This document shows, piece by piece, positions 1-11,200 of a stretch of DNA of 64,000 nucleotides (the first letter of the stretch is position 1; each line of letters begins with the position of its first letter). The stretch comes from Theristus sp. LFF4_11. Its lineage: Eukaryota; Nematoda; Chromadorea; Monhysterida; Xyalidae. The DNA lies in contig JASANC010001223.1 in assembly GCA_030248135.1 (NCBI GenBank), forward strand, positions 1 through 64,000. The letters are read 5' to 3'. The translations under genes and the position numbers were made by a program. The notes under the pieces were generated by a model that had not been told where the DNA came from, ran no database searches, and worked only from the letters and a program-made list of their open reading frames with translations.

Positions 1-63
1 TTTAGTAGTAATAGATGATCTGTCATAGCAAATGTAGCCCTCCTTGTGTTGCTCCATTCGCAG

Positions 64-1058
64 CCGTACCAATCGCCGTTGCCCCCGCTCGGCACACAGT
101 ATCAAGGGCAACAGCAGCAGCCCGTGCGCGGCTCATTGCCGCCTGGCATTCCAGCACCGCAGCAGAGTGTGGTGCCCGCGAAAGCTGGCAGGCAACCGGG
201 ACTCGGATACGGTCAGATGCAACAAGGATACGGATACGGCCCCGGTTAGTGTATCCAGGACAACAACAAATTTCCAATCCTAACCCACCAGTGGCGGATT
301 GACAGAAATAGTTTTTAAAAATGTCGCAATTTCGCACAACATAGCTGCCTACGGTCAAATGGGCGCAGCAGGGTACGGTCAGCAAAGAGGTTACGGTCAA
401 GCAGGTTACGGTGGGTCTTACGGTGGCTACCAAGGACAGCCAGCACAACAATGGAACCAATACGGTGGCCAAATGGGTGCGATGGGACAGATGGGGCAAA
501 TGGGTCACATGGGACAATCGGGACAAATGGGGATGGGGCAAATGGGTCAGATGGGAGGACAAATGGGACAGCCGAGACGAAGAAGACAACAATCGTATGG
601 TGGTTCAGACATGATGGGAATGGGCATGGGACGACGGCACGGACAAATGGGTGAGTTTTTTCAACACATTACACTTTCTATGACAGTGCACCCCGACCCC
701 ACAGATTTCATGTCTCGACACTCCAGGAATGGGAATGATGGGTCAACAGCAAGCTGGCTACGGTGGTGGCGGTGGTCAAGGTTACGGCTTCGGTGGGCAA
801 CAACAGTTTGGGGGAGGAGGATACAACATGGGTATGCGGAGGGGGGGGGGGTGGGGGATATTCCGAGAAGGTAAAAAATTCATAGTCCCAAATGAAATCG
901 TTTGTTCAGGCGGCTACGGTGGTGGTATGGGAATGGGCGGCGGTCAGTATGGCTACGGTGCAGAGTACGGTGGTGGCATGGGTTACGGTCAAATGGGACG
1001 TGGTCGACGTCACGGGTTCGTTTTTGGGCATTCCCGACAAAAACAGAGTGGTGAATAA
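64..1058 (+). CDS. Gly/Met/Tyr/Gln-rich low-complexity protein, 3' part
   Basis: I do not recognise a family. Four exons in this window, 64-244, 345-650, 727-870 and 910-1058 (TAA), join in phase 1 at every junction. The first exon has an acceptor (TTCGCAG) and reads in phase 0, so more exons lie left of the window. The protein is Pro/Gln-rich first, then long GYGQ and MGQ repeats, a short basic RRRR patch, then GGYG repeats. Composition resembles prion-like tails of RNA-binding proteins, but no RRM or other folded domain is visible here. The third intron (871-909) is only 39 nt, is a multiple of three and has no stop, so it may be retained. An 11-G run near 840-851 sits in coding sequence and is a risk for sequencing error. 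Function not assigned. Confidence 0.6.
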
Positions 1059-1144
1059 TTGTGTGCTTGCTTGACGCTAAAAAGTGCGAAATGGTAGGTG
1101 CAGTAGTAGGTGCAATAGCAGGCACACAATGGTAGGTTCAATGC

Positions 1145-1150
1145 AATAAA
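1145..1150 (+). terminator. polyadenylation signal AATAAA
   Basis: A canonical AATAAA lies 87 bases past the stop codon of the Gly/Met-rich gene, a normal 3'UTR distance. It supports that gene ending here. Confidence 0.5.
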
Positions 1151-2324
1151 AGACGGAATAGGACAAAATTGAAACAAATAGCTTCTCACTGACCGCAGAA
1201 GCGTTCTCCGGCCATTAACAGCATCCGGGGTGGTAAATCATTGACCAATCAGCGTACCACTTAAAAAAAGTTGAGAAAACACGCCGGTGATGCTGTTGCC
1301 ATTGATCAGGAAATGTTTTCCCAGGAACTTCTGCCCCGTGACTGTTTCCCAGAAACGTATTTTTGCATTTTACGTGCTATTGGACCGTTTTATTGCACTG
1401 AACTGGCTATTGTGTGCCTGCTATTGCACTTACCATCAGGATGTCGGGAAAATCAAGATGCAGCAGTTTCAGTCCTCAACAATGCTGCTTTATAGGCAAC
1501 GTGGCCGTCGTCGTTGAATGTGAATGTAAAAATGTGGAAGTTAAAAGTGAACTCTTGCACATTTCATCAAAGACATTTATTCATAAAAAATTCATCATTA
1601 TCATTGTGAAACAACAAATCAACCGTTGCACATGGTTACCCGACTCGTGAAATTTTGTTATGATAGTGGAACGCAAACTCGATGAAACAGAAATATATTG
1701 AAAGATCTCTTCAAAAACGTTGGCAAAATTGAAAAGTCTGAGCATGAGCAAACACGGATCACTAAATGGAAGGGTTTGCTGAACGTTGTTTTCAAAGCCA
1801 GCAGAAATTGTTCCGATCTGCAAAGCAATTGCAAAAAACCTGCGTGGTCGAGTACAGCTTGTTGTTAGCGTCAACCAGTACATCTTTCCACACTCAGTAA
1901 AAGTAACTCAATGGCTGATAAGTTTTTTTTAATGCGGGCCATGGGCACAGGTCAAACGGGCAGTCTAAAACGGAGAATGAAAGCAGAAGGAAAGTTTGTG
2001 AAATTACATTGGGAATAAAATCGTCAAAACGTGCACCATTTTGCGCATTTGCATGACACATCGTAAGTATGTAAACTGTAACGCACGTTTTTGGCTTTGA
2101 TCAGCTACATTGTAGCTTTTGCTTCTGGATTAATGTCGCTCATACGCTTGGCGTTTCCCGATGATTGCCACAAGAATGCACGAGGAAATAATTGCTGCAA
2201 GCTGCAAAATTAGTTTTACCCAAAAAATCCATAATCGGAATAGACGTTTTTGTTAACTTTAAAAGTTTTTCACGCTCTGCTAGCTAATTACTGTCTATTG
2301 CATTCAACAACTGCGTTTGCTTAA
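1151..2324. other. intergenic, nothing recognised
   Basis: No spliceable coding series, no recognisable repeat partner elsewhere in the window and no RNA gene were found. Open frames here are short and compositionally random. Confidence 0.4.
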
Positions 2325-3031
2325 TCACACCTCCACGATTAGCAGTGCACTGCCAGTTATTGTGACCCAGAATGCCGCATCATAATTCATCAATAAAACG
2401 ACGAATTGGTTCGCAAATACGATGATCATGATCAGAGAATACTGAAAAAGTTTCAAAGGAGATAGAAACACGCTTTTTAGAAAAATGAACAATTCAGCTA
2501 ATAAAGTACAGATTCTTGCCATTCGCAGTCCAACGGGTTTCTCGGCCAGTATGCAGCAGCAACCAAGACAATTTAACAGGAATGCCACCGCTGATATCAT
2601 CAACAGGAACCACACCATCCAGAGGTGCTGCAAAACAAAAACGCCACACTCACGAAAAACATCTGCTGTAGTTTTTCATGCACAACTTTGACACGATTTG
2701 TGAAAGAAACATCACGCCGAAATGTGCTAAAAGGTCCGAACTCGTGTCCAGTGGCTTGTCTCGTCGCGAGTCTCGAGCCGTGTCCTTGTTCCGCGTCCTG
2801 GTTTGTCCGGGGGGAAATTAATTGCGCCGAATGCCCAATAACTAATGGGGACCGGAAACAATGCGGGACAGGACATCGACACGAGTACGGGAATTTTTAG
2901 TGTAACTGCTACAAATTAAAAAGCATCGATACCTGAGACACGTCGACGTCGGTCGCTTTCTCTAATCCGGTCATTACGTCCAAATTCACGATGGTCAGCG
3001 AGAATGTGCATGCCATAATTCCATTGGTGAT
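2325..3031 (-). CDS. possible small multi-pass membrane protein
   Basis: I do not recognise a family. Two minus-strand pieces read together in phase 0: 3031-2933 (after an AATTCAG acceptor, ending CAG|GTATCG) and 2627-2325 (after TTTTGCAG, ending TGA). The joined product of about 133 residues has hydrophobic stretches in each half: one near the N-terminus, one with a CLGCCC cluster, and one or two near the C-terminus. Because the first piece starts at an acceptor, an upstream exon may exist. Two very short GT..AG stretches inside it (26 and 30 nt) could be read as mini-introns, but the longer join explains the frame without them. It could instead be chance hydrophobic frames in AT-rich DNA. 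Confidence 0.35.
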
Positions 3032-3407
3032 CTGAATTGTTGAGTTTTACACTGCGACTGCACCAATCAAACTCAGCAAAACGCGCGCTAGTCGCAACAA
3101 CGACAAATCGCAACAAACGCAAATCGCAACATCGGCGGTGATCAACGTTGCTTTCGCACATCCGAAGCAGGTCATTATGAATTATTTGTTTTTTATTATT
3201 GTGTGTTTTTTCACTGAATATTCTCATCAGAAGTTTTTTAACAATGACATACTTACGTATGTATGCATTGCACCGATGGTAAAATTGAGAAAATGCGTGC
3301 ATTGAACGTTTCATTTCTCTTCACTTCTCAGGCAAACTCGTACCAGAAACCAGTCACCATCGGCTGACGTTTGCTGGCCGTGATGTTTTTCATGTCGTCT
3401 GTCTGGT

Positions 3408-3845
3408 ATGGCGTGCGTTCATATTCGTCCCGTTATTTCCGGCCCACACATTAGCGTCCCAACATTTCCGGCCCACCCTTTTCCGGCCCACCCATGTCTG
3501 TCCCACTCATTATCGGCTCATCCATTAGCGGCCCCACTTATTTGCGGCCCAGAAACTACCGGCCCACTCATTACCGACCCAGCCCAACAATTCGCTTTCA
3601 GTTATTTCAACCGTCGCTCGCCACTGCTGTTGTAAAATGGTTGAAATTTTGGTGAACTGGGAGAGATTTCGATTTATCTTGTTGTCGATGGCGACAAATG
3701 ACTATGAAGAGCAAATTGTTGGGCTGGGCCACAAATGAGTTGGGCCGCTAATGGATGGGCCGGTAATGAGTGTGCCGGTAATGCGTGGGCCGCTAATGTT
3801 GGGCCGTTAATGTGTGGGCCGGAAATAAGTGGTCCGCACCTGATC
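3408..3845. repeat. inverted array of GGCCCA-type minisatellite units (foldback)
   Basis: From about 3,425 to 3,585 a degenerate unit of roughly 15 bases (GGCCCACTCATTASC) is repeated about ten times. From about 3,722 to 3,840 the complement of the same unit is repeated. The inner edges also match (CAGCCCAACAATT against its complement). The two arrays can fold on each other around a spacer of about 130 bases. Confidence 0.75.
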
Positions 3846-4056
3846 CCACATCGTCTGTCATGGTCTGACACTGACTGTGATGATGGAAATTTCTGTGAAT
3901 TTCAATTTTCACAAGGGAAACGTAAAAAATGCAGCAGTGGCATCTTTTTTTGTTTGTGCGACTCAATGCGTTCTCAATGCGTTCTCAATGCGTTTGCGTT
4001 GCGCACGCACAGTTGAGAAAAGTATTTTATGCGCATTGTCTTTTGCTTTTTGCCGT

Positions 4057-4160
4057 TAAGGGACATTCATGAAGCAGTATTTAGTGACCGCGCAGCTACA
4101 ATGTATGTTTCAACACATAGCTGCGCGTCGCCAAACAATGCTTCATGAATGCGCCTTTAG
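4057..4160. repeat. MITE family A, copy 1
   Basis: About 100 bases with imperfect terminal inverted repeats built on CATTCATGAAGCA, followed inside by TTTAGTGACGCGCAGCTA. Copies recur near 18.05, 25.1, 26.7 and 30.5 kb. There is no coding capacity. Confidence 0.75.
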
Positions 4161-4254
4161 ACCGCCGCGCGGCAACACTCAATAATCTGCATCAAACACC
4201 AAATCTAAATTAACAAATTTAAACCCAAATCCAAAATTTAAAAAATTTGGTTGG

Positions 4255-4800
4255 GGCCAGCAGACCCCCTCCCAAATTTCGACCCCCAGACCCCCTCTTC
4301 AATTTCGACCTTCCCAGACCCCCTTCTCCAATTTCGACCTTCCAAAACCTAAATTTGCTTCTAAAAACAGTAAAAAAGTGCATTTTCGAGAGGACTTAGA
4401 GACAAAAAATCATGATTTTTGAGAAAAAGTTCATGATTTTTGGGTGGTCCAGGAAAATTTTTGGGGGTGTCACTGTAACTTAGGTCCATGTGAGGGGCGG
4501 GTGGGGGGGGCTGTCAAGAAAATTTCGAGGGGGGGGGGTTTGGATGGTCCAGTGTCAGGCTTTAGGGGTTGGGTGTCGCGTAACCCCCCTCCCACCCCCC
4601 CCCCCACGCGGAGGTCTCGGGTGCTCTGGGGGTGTACCCCCCACCCCCACGTCTTCGGCACTGGCACCCCCCCAGAATTTTTTTACAATAGTGCACCCCC
4701 ATGGCCCACGCCTCGGGGGTGTCACTGTACCATGACTGACATCCCCCACTAAAACATTCCACCTTCCCCCACGTGACGACACCCCCCTCGAAAATTTGCT
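4255..4800. repeat. C-rich tandem repeat and G/C homopolymer tracts
   Basis: About three degenerate copies of a ~30-base unit containing CAGACCCCCT and AATTTCGACC occupy 4,255-4,345. From 4,475 to 4,545 there are G runs of seven to ten, and from 4,580 to 4,800 runs of C. GGGGGTGTCACTGTA appears near 4,463 and again near 4,715. No gene is seen. Confidence 0.6.
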
Positions 4801-5275
4801 TTCCCCTTCGGTACTGATCCACAATGCTGCAAAAGGTAGGTCCAATCCAAATTGACGTTGGTGGCTAATTTTCACGAAAGTTTTTGTCAATTTTAAAAGT
4901 CAAAACAGCTTTATTTCAGTCTGAAAGTGCCATATTCGGTCAGCGCGGTTCGAATGCACCTATTTTTGTCGACCATCAAATTTTCCTCCGGCATTCAAAA
5001 AAAATTCAATCAAACAAAAAAAATTTTTTAATTTTTTTAATTAAAATTTTTTTGGATTTTTATTTTTTTTCGAACCCTAACATAACTCTGACAGATTTCT
5101 GCTGAGCTGACCGGACACCGGGGGGACCGGACAAATCCAAAAACAACAAATCCAATAAATCAATCAACGAACGAACCAACGACAATTGGCACCTGTCGGT
5201 CGACTCGCCCGCACGCACCACACGCTCTCGGCAGTCGGCACGCACGACGGACGAGGACGTCAATCGTCGTCGTCA

Positions 5276-8200
5276 ATGGCAGATCAATTGTCGGACAGCG
5301 AGCTGCGCACGCAGTTGGCCAGCTGCGGCGTCTCGATCGGACCGGTGACGGCGAGCACACGGGCGTTATACGTGAAGAAGTTGGACAAACTGCTGGCGAG
5401 CGGCGTCGTGGTGACGAAGAAACACGAACCCAGCGGCGACGCCAATGAAACTCAAACGAGACGTGGCCGCGGGCGGCCTCCAACGAAAACGCAAGGCTCA
5501 CCGCAAAAACCGACAAACGAAAACAGCAGCGGCGGCGGCTCGGTCAGTCCGGCGCGTGCGAAGCGAGCAACGATGACGAACAACAAGAAGCGAACGCTGA
5601 TTGAGTCTGACTCCGAGGATGCGCCGCCGTCGCCTCCCAAAACGTCGGTTGCTGAACCGCTATTGCCCTTCTTTGTCTTTTCTGTGTTCTTTTTGTTCAT
5701 TTATATTTGAATTTGAAGTTTTGATTTTTGAGTGATTAGATTCTTAGAAACCTGAGGGAACTCGTGTGACCAATCAAACTTGCTTTAACATTCATTCGAC
5801 TCCTTGTTGGCACCGGCTCAATGTCATCACAGCGTTGCTACTTTGCAAATTGGTCGTTTTTCTGAAATGGTGTTTTATTTTACAATATCAGTTTCGACTT
5901 CGTCATCATTTTCAGCAACAAATCGCCGTCTCGTCCGGCGAAAGCACCGATCTCAGCAGGAGCGAGCATCATCCCGGGCGCGGTGACGCTGTCGCGCATT
6001 CGTGTGTCCACGAAACCACAGCCGCCTGCCGTCCGTTCTGCTGTGCCGCAGCGAGCACGCAATCGAGAGCATGGCAGTAATGCGTTCGAATACAGGTGCG
6101 TTCGCTGTAGAGTTGGTAAAAAACCGGTTTTTTATATTTCCAGGAAAAAAAACCGGTTTCTTTTCCATTTTTAAAACCATAAAAAACCGAATGCTTCCCA
6201 GCTCCTAAACTTTCCAGAACTTGGCTTCTTGAACTCAAAATAGGAATTACATCAAAATTACTGATTTTGAGCAGCCTAACATGCTGTTTTCGGGCATACA
6301 ACCGACCCAATTTGCTATTTTTGCCACCCAATGCTATCCAATTTTTTGTTTCAAATCAAATCAATTTCGCTTTTATTGGTTTCCAGGGCAGCACGTTCAA
6401 TAAATTGAAAACAAAGACTGGGCAGTGACCGTGTAGGTGTGGGGAGCGGGAAGGGACGGTTGCAAGGAGAACGGATAGCTGACCCCGATTAGGGGGCGAG
6501 ATTTGCAGAGCTGCAAAGTGAAACCGGTAGCGGATTGCGTTCGAAAAATAACATTTCATCAGTTACCCTTTGCAAATCGACAACATCGTCAGTCAGTCTG
6601 CATATGCACTTAGTTTAGCAGTCACCTTGTCTTCATCGTATTTCACTTGATCCTTGTCACAAAAGCTTCTACAAAATGATGCTTCACCAGTTCAGTTCGA
6701 CACAGTTCATTGCACCGTTTTTTTCAAAAATATAATTTTACATTTTATCAATCAAACAAAGAGTTGTGATTTTTGACCACGAAGTTTGAAATTTTTTAAG
6801 GTAAAAAACCGGTTCTTTATTTTTTTCAAAAAAAACTAGAAAAAAACCGGTTTTAAAACGGAAAAGAAACCGGTTTTTTTCCTGTGCCAACCCTAGTTCG
6901 CTGTATACAAGTTGAATTGAACGAAGCTGAAAGCCAGTTCATACTGACGCATGTGGCATGTGACGTGTGACGTGCCGTGTGCGCAGAAGATTGAAGGGCG
7001 CCTTACAATGCAATCCCGTAGTTTCACAATGGCGCTCGGTTCGCAATTTCACATTATTCTAATATTTTCGCACATTTTCAAACATGAACCAGAAAACGTG
7101 ACCTCGAAATATTATTTATATTTCGCAATCGTTCGTAACGCATTTCGCAAATTCCAATATTTCGCAATCGCTCACTGTGAAGATACTGATTTGATTGTTG
7201 CGAGAAAAGCTTGTGATGGTGGTCAATTTAGACGGCCGAAAACTTTGCCAGCACAAAGCAATCAGCTCCAGCAAAATACACGTCGGATCGTGTATTTGCA
7301 GTGACAACGACGATGAGTACATGAACAACACCACTGGCTCGGTGGACACATCGCCCGAGCTGGTAGATCGATCGGCGAACACGAGTTTCGCCCGTCCAAC
7401 GCCCGCGGATGCGGCCGCCAGAGACCGTCGCTCCGGAGGACTGTTCGCGGTCAGCTTTTTGATTTTGAAAAAAAAAACATTTCAAGTTTTTTTCTCACCC
7501 GCCGATTGCGGCCAATCAGCACTGTGCGGGCTGCTACTGCATTAGTACCACTATTGTTCATTGCTATTTTGCATTTTCTCTGTCACCAACCACACTGAAT
7601 TCAATAATGCACGGACAGTCAATTCAATTCAAATGACCAGAATTGGTTTGGTGGTTCGGGTCCACACACAAGTGTGGTGTGGTCGTGTGTGGTCCACTCA
7701 CACACCTCTCGGCTTCTTCCAATAATAATGTGCCCCACCCCACCCTCTTGGATTCATAATGGGCATTCAAAACCGGCATTGACTGGGTTCGCTGACATTG
7801 TTTCGTTTCTCCTTCCATTTCAGAGTGTTTTCGGCGGTGCAACATCGACGACGGAGCCGTTTGGAACGGCCAGTGCCCGTCGCACGTTTGAGAATCCGCA
7901 GCCGACGCCACCGATGAACGTTGCAGCCAGTAGATTTGCTGGTGGCCGCTCCACTCAAGTCGATCGATCCTCGTACTCAAGGGCGCCACTCGCACACTCG
8001 TACGCGTGTACAGTCTACTCTAACCATGTGCAGTTAGCTGATTGGTTGGTGATCACACTCACACGTGATGCAGGCAGTCTGTTCAGAGATTGCTGTGGGT
8101 GAGCGGACTGCACGTAATGCATGCGCCACGTGCTCACTAACCATGCGCTGCAGTTGTAAATGAGTTACAGATGGCCTGTAATGATCATGCTTGATTATGA

Positions 8201-11200
8201 TGATCAAGGTTCCGTTATTTTGCAGTTCCACTGACCGCTGGGGCTCCGCGGTCACGTCATCCGCCACGTTCGGCTCGTTTGGCTCCAGCAAACCGCCACA
8301 CGACCCGAGCGAGCGTTACGCGCAGCGCGCTAAGCCGGCCGCAAACGCGTTTTACGGCGTCATGCATCGCATCGACCAGATGAGACTGAGCGTCTGGCGG
8401 TTGGTGTTTGTGTTTTGAGTTTTGCGCAACACACCACACTGGTGCTCATTCTGAATAGGTAGACTGAAAAAGCAGCCGAATCCGTTTTTCAGATTGATTG
8501 GACTGGGTAATAAATTGGCGTTGTTGCCCTTTTTGATTGATTCTGTGACGATCTTGTTTCACAAGATGATACAAACGAAATTTCACTTTTTTCAGAAAAC
8601 TCAGCGGCGCTTTTGGCCTGGATGGACGACGTGGTACACAGCAGCCGCATCCACCACTAATTCGCGCTGGATTTGATCTTGGTAGCTGTAGATTTGATCG
8701 TCTTCGTTTTTATTTACAGATCGTGATTGATCATATTTTTTTAATTTCTTATTTGAGCACACTGATCACATCGCAGTTTATTCTTCTTACCTTGGTCGGT
8801 GTTTTTGTTGTTGTTTCAACATATGGCAGCCACATAGCTGCTTTCCCTGCGAGCTCCTTGAAAATCGTACACGTTAACACCGCTCTAAGACGGACGTTTT
8901 GTTTGCGATGCCCAACTGTTTCGCACTGTTTTCCATGCTCGCCCATCCAACCAATTCTGGCCAGCCCCACCAGTGTGCACAGACTCTGCCGATGCTGGTG
9001 ACGCGTCGCACTCGCTGCTGCTCGTGTTCGCCGTGTTGCTGTGTGCGCTGGTTGGCGCGTATCTCGCCACTGCGCATCGGCAAGCGCTCGCGTACGCCTA
9101 TCATGTGACGGCCGGTCAGTGCTACGATTGCGATGAAAGTTATTCGGTACTGCCTCTATATTGGCCGACTCATTCCGTGACGCAATAGTTGGTAAATGCG
9201 GTTAATGGATGGAAAGTAGTGCTCTTCATCGCAGCAACGGTGTATTAGTTTTTAACTTATGGTTCTGCGACTGAATGCGTGTCTGGAGAGAAAGGCAGTG
9301 TATAGGTCTCAGCACAAGCCAATGAGAGCATTTTGAAGTTGGAACCTTTTTTGGCTCATCCTGTATTTTTTACGCCTGCAAACATATGGAGTCGCAGAGC
9401 CAAATGGGAAAACATACCTACTCGAGGAAAACGATCGTAGTCGTGTACCACTTACTTGACTACTAGTGTGGTTATAAATGCGCATCTCTACAGGCGCTGT
9501 CGTGGACACGGGCAACTTTGTGTTCACTCGTCTGATTGTGCCGATAATGACAGTCGCAGTCGGTGGGTTCTTTTGCAAAGGTTTTTTCTGATTTTTCTTT
9601 TATTTATCTAAAGTGCCCTGCGTTTCGCAAGAAAATGGACGGATAGGTGAAGCTGTTTTATGGATATCTTGCTCAAAGTCGCCTGATTTGTTGCTTTTCA
9701 ATTGAACTGAGTGACTGGCCGCCATAGTGGCACTCAAAACGCAGCCAATATGCCTCCTCATTTGCTTGGTGGTCAGCCAGTTCAGAGAACATAGCTCTGT
9801 CTGTTCGGCGCACTGGATGTTTTCTTTTTCGTTTTTTGTTTTTTTTACAAAATTCTTGTCACGGTTTGCATCGTGCAGTTGTGTCGATTCTGGTCGGCGT
9901 CTACCTCTACCAGCAGTACACGGTGCACGCACGCGCTAAACGTCGTCAGCAGCTGTTCACGCTTGTTGAGCAGATCACCGGTTGGGTTTGGCGTTTTTTT
10001 TGTTTTGTAGTACACAAAAACACACTATTGATTTTTCTGTTTGCTTCTGTGACTCGGTGCGTTCGCCTCACAGACGTCAGAGGAGCGTCAGTTTCTTCGA
10101 TGCCAAACTCGGCGCGGTGACTTACCTGCACGTCTCAGGGTTTCACCCATTTCGATTTGCGGCGTCAATCATGTGTGTGATCAATACGATCTGTGTGTGC
10201 GCGAGGCTATTGAGTCGCAGAAGCAAAAGAACAGATCACAGCTGATTGATTGGTGTTCATTCTTTCGTGCAATGTATGCTTTGTCATCCAGTCCGAAAAA
10301 AACGCGTTTGTCACCACTTAATGTTTCACCGTTTGCACTGCAGTTTCAACATTTCGCCGTTTTTTCCTTTGTTTTCGCAGAAATTCTTCGCGACCGTGTC
10401 GAAAGCGAGGCGGACGATCCGTACGTGTCGGTGCCGCACGTGCGCGACATGCTCATCAAACCTGCAGATCGGTATGGAAAATCGGAGACATTTTGTTTGG
10501 TTGCCTTGGCAGTGCCCTGATTGGCTGCCGCTTGTTTGGCGAACTCGCTTTGAAATATTCTTCGTTTGTGAAATGTCGCAGTTTTCTTGGTTTCACTCAC
10601 TGCAACTATTGTGATTTGTGATCTTGTGATTTTCAAGCGCGTTTTTTTGCACGATTTTCAGCCATTCCGACCAACTGCAACTGTGGTCGGAGGCAGTAGA
10701 CTACATCAACGACAATGAGTCGCGCGTTTGCACCGAGACGAAATTGGTGAATGGACAAGAGTGCCAGGTTCGGCTGAATAAACCATAGGTTTTTGTGATG
10801 CTTATGCTGACGTGAGAGTGCTGACTGGTAGGTTTTTGCGATTTACGCGTTGATTGGCTGCACTTGCAGACGCCTGGGCATTTTTTGTCCGATTTGGCTG
10901 GCTAGTTTGTTTGCCCCGAGACATTCTTTCAGTGTCTTCAGTCTTACGGTTTTGTTGTTGTGTGTGTCCGTCACACCAAAACGACGCTCATCAATACAAA
11001 CGTATCGACGTTTCCGAATGCCAAAAATTACAGTGTGCTTGTATGAACCTGTCACTGTTTTCGCAGAATACAAAGCTCGCGACAGAAGAAAGAACGTTCT
11101 CGGGGGTACAAGGAAACATGTTAGCTAGCCACAAATCGGATGTTTTGATTTCAGCCAAACTCGATGTATTACAAAGTTTCGAATTCTGCGGCAGGTTTAG

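Noticed and set aside
2628..2653. A 26-nt GTGAGT...TTTTGCAG mini-intron in the small membrane protein
   Set aside because: Far below normal animal intron length, and a 305-nt intron from the CAG|GTATCG donor at 2,932 uses the same acceptor and keeps phase.
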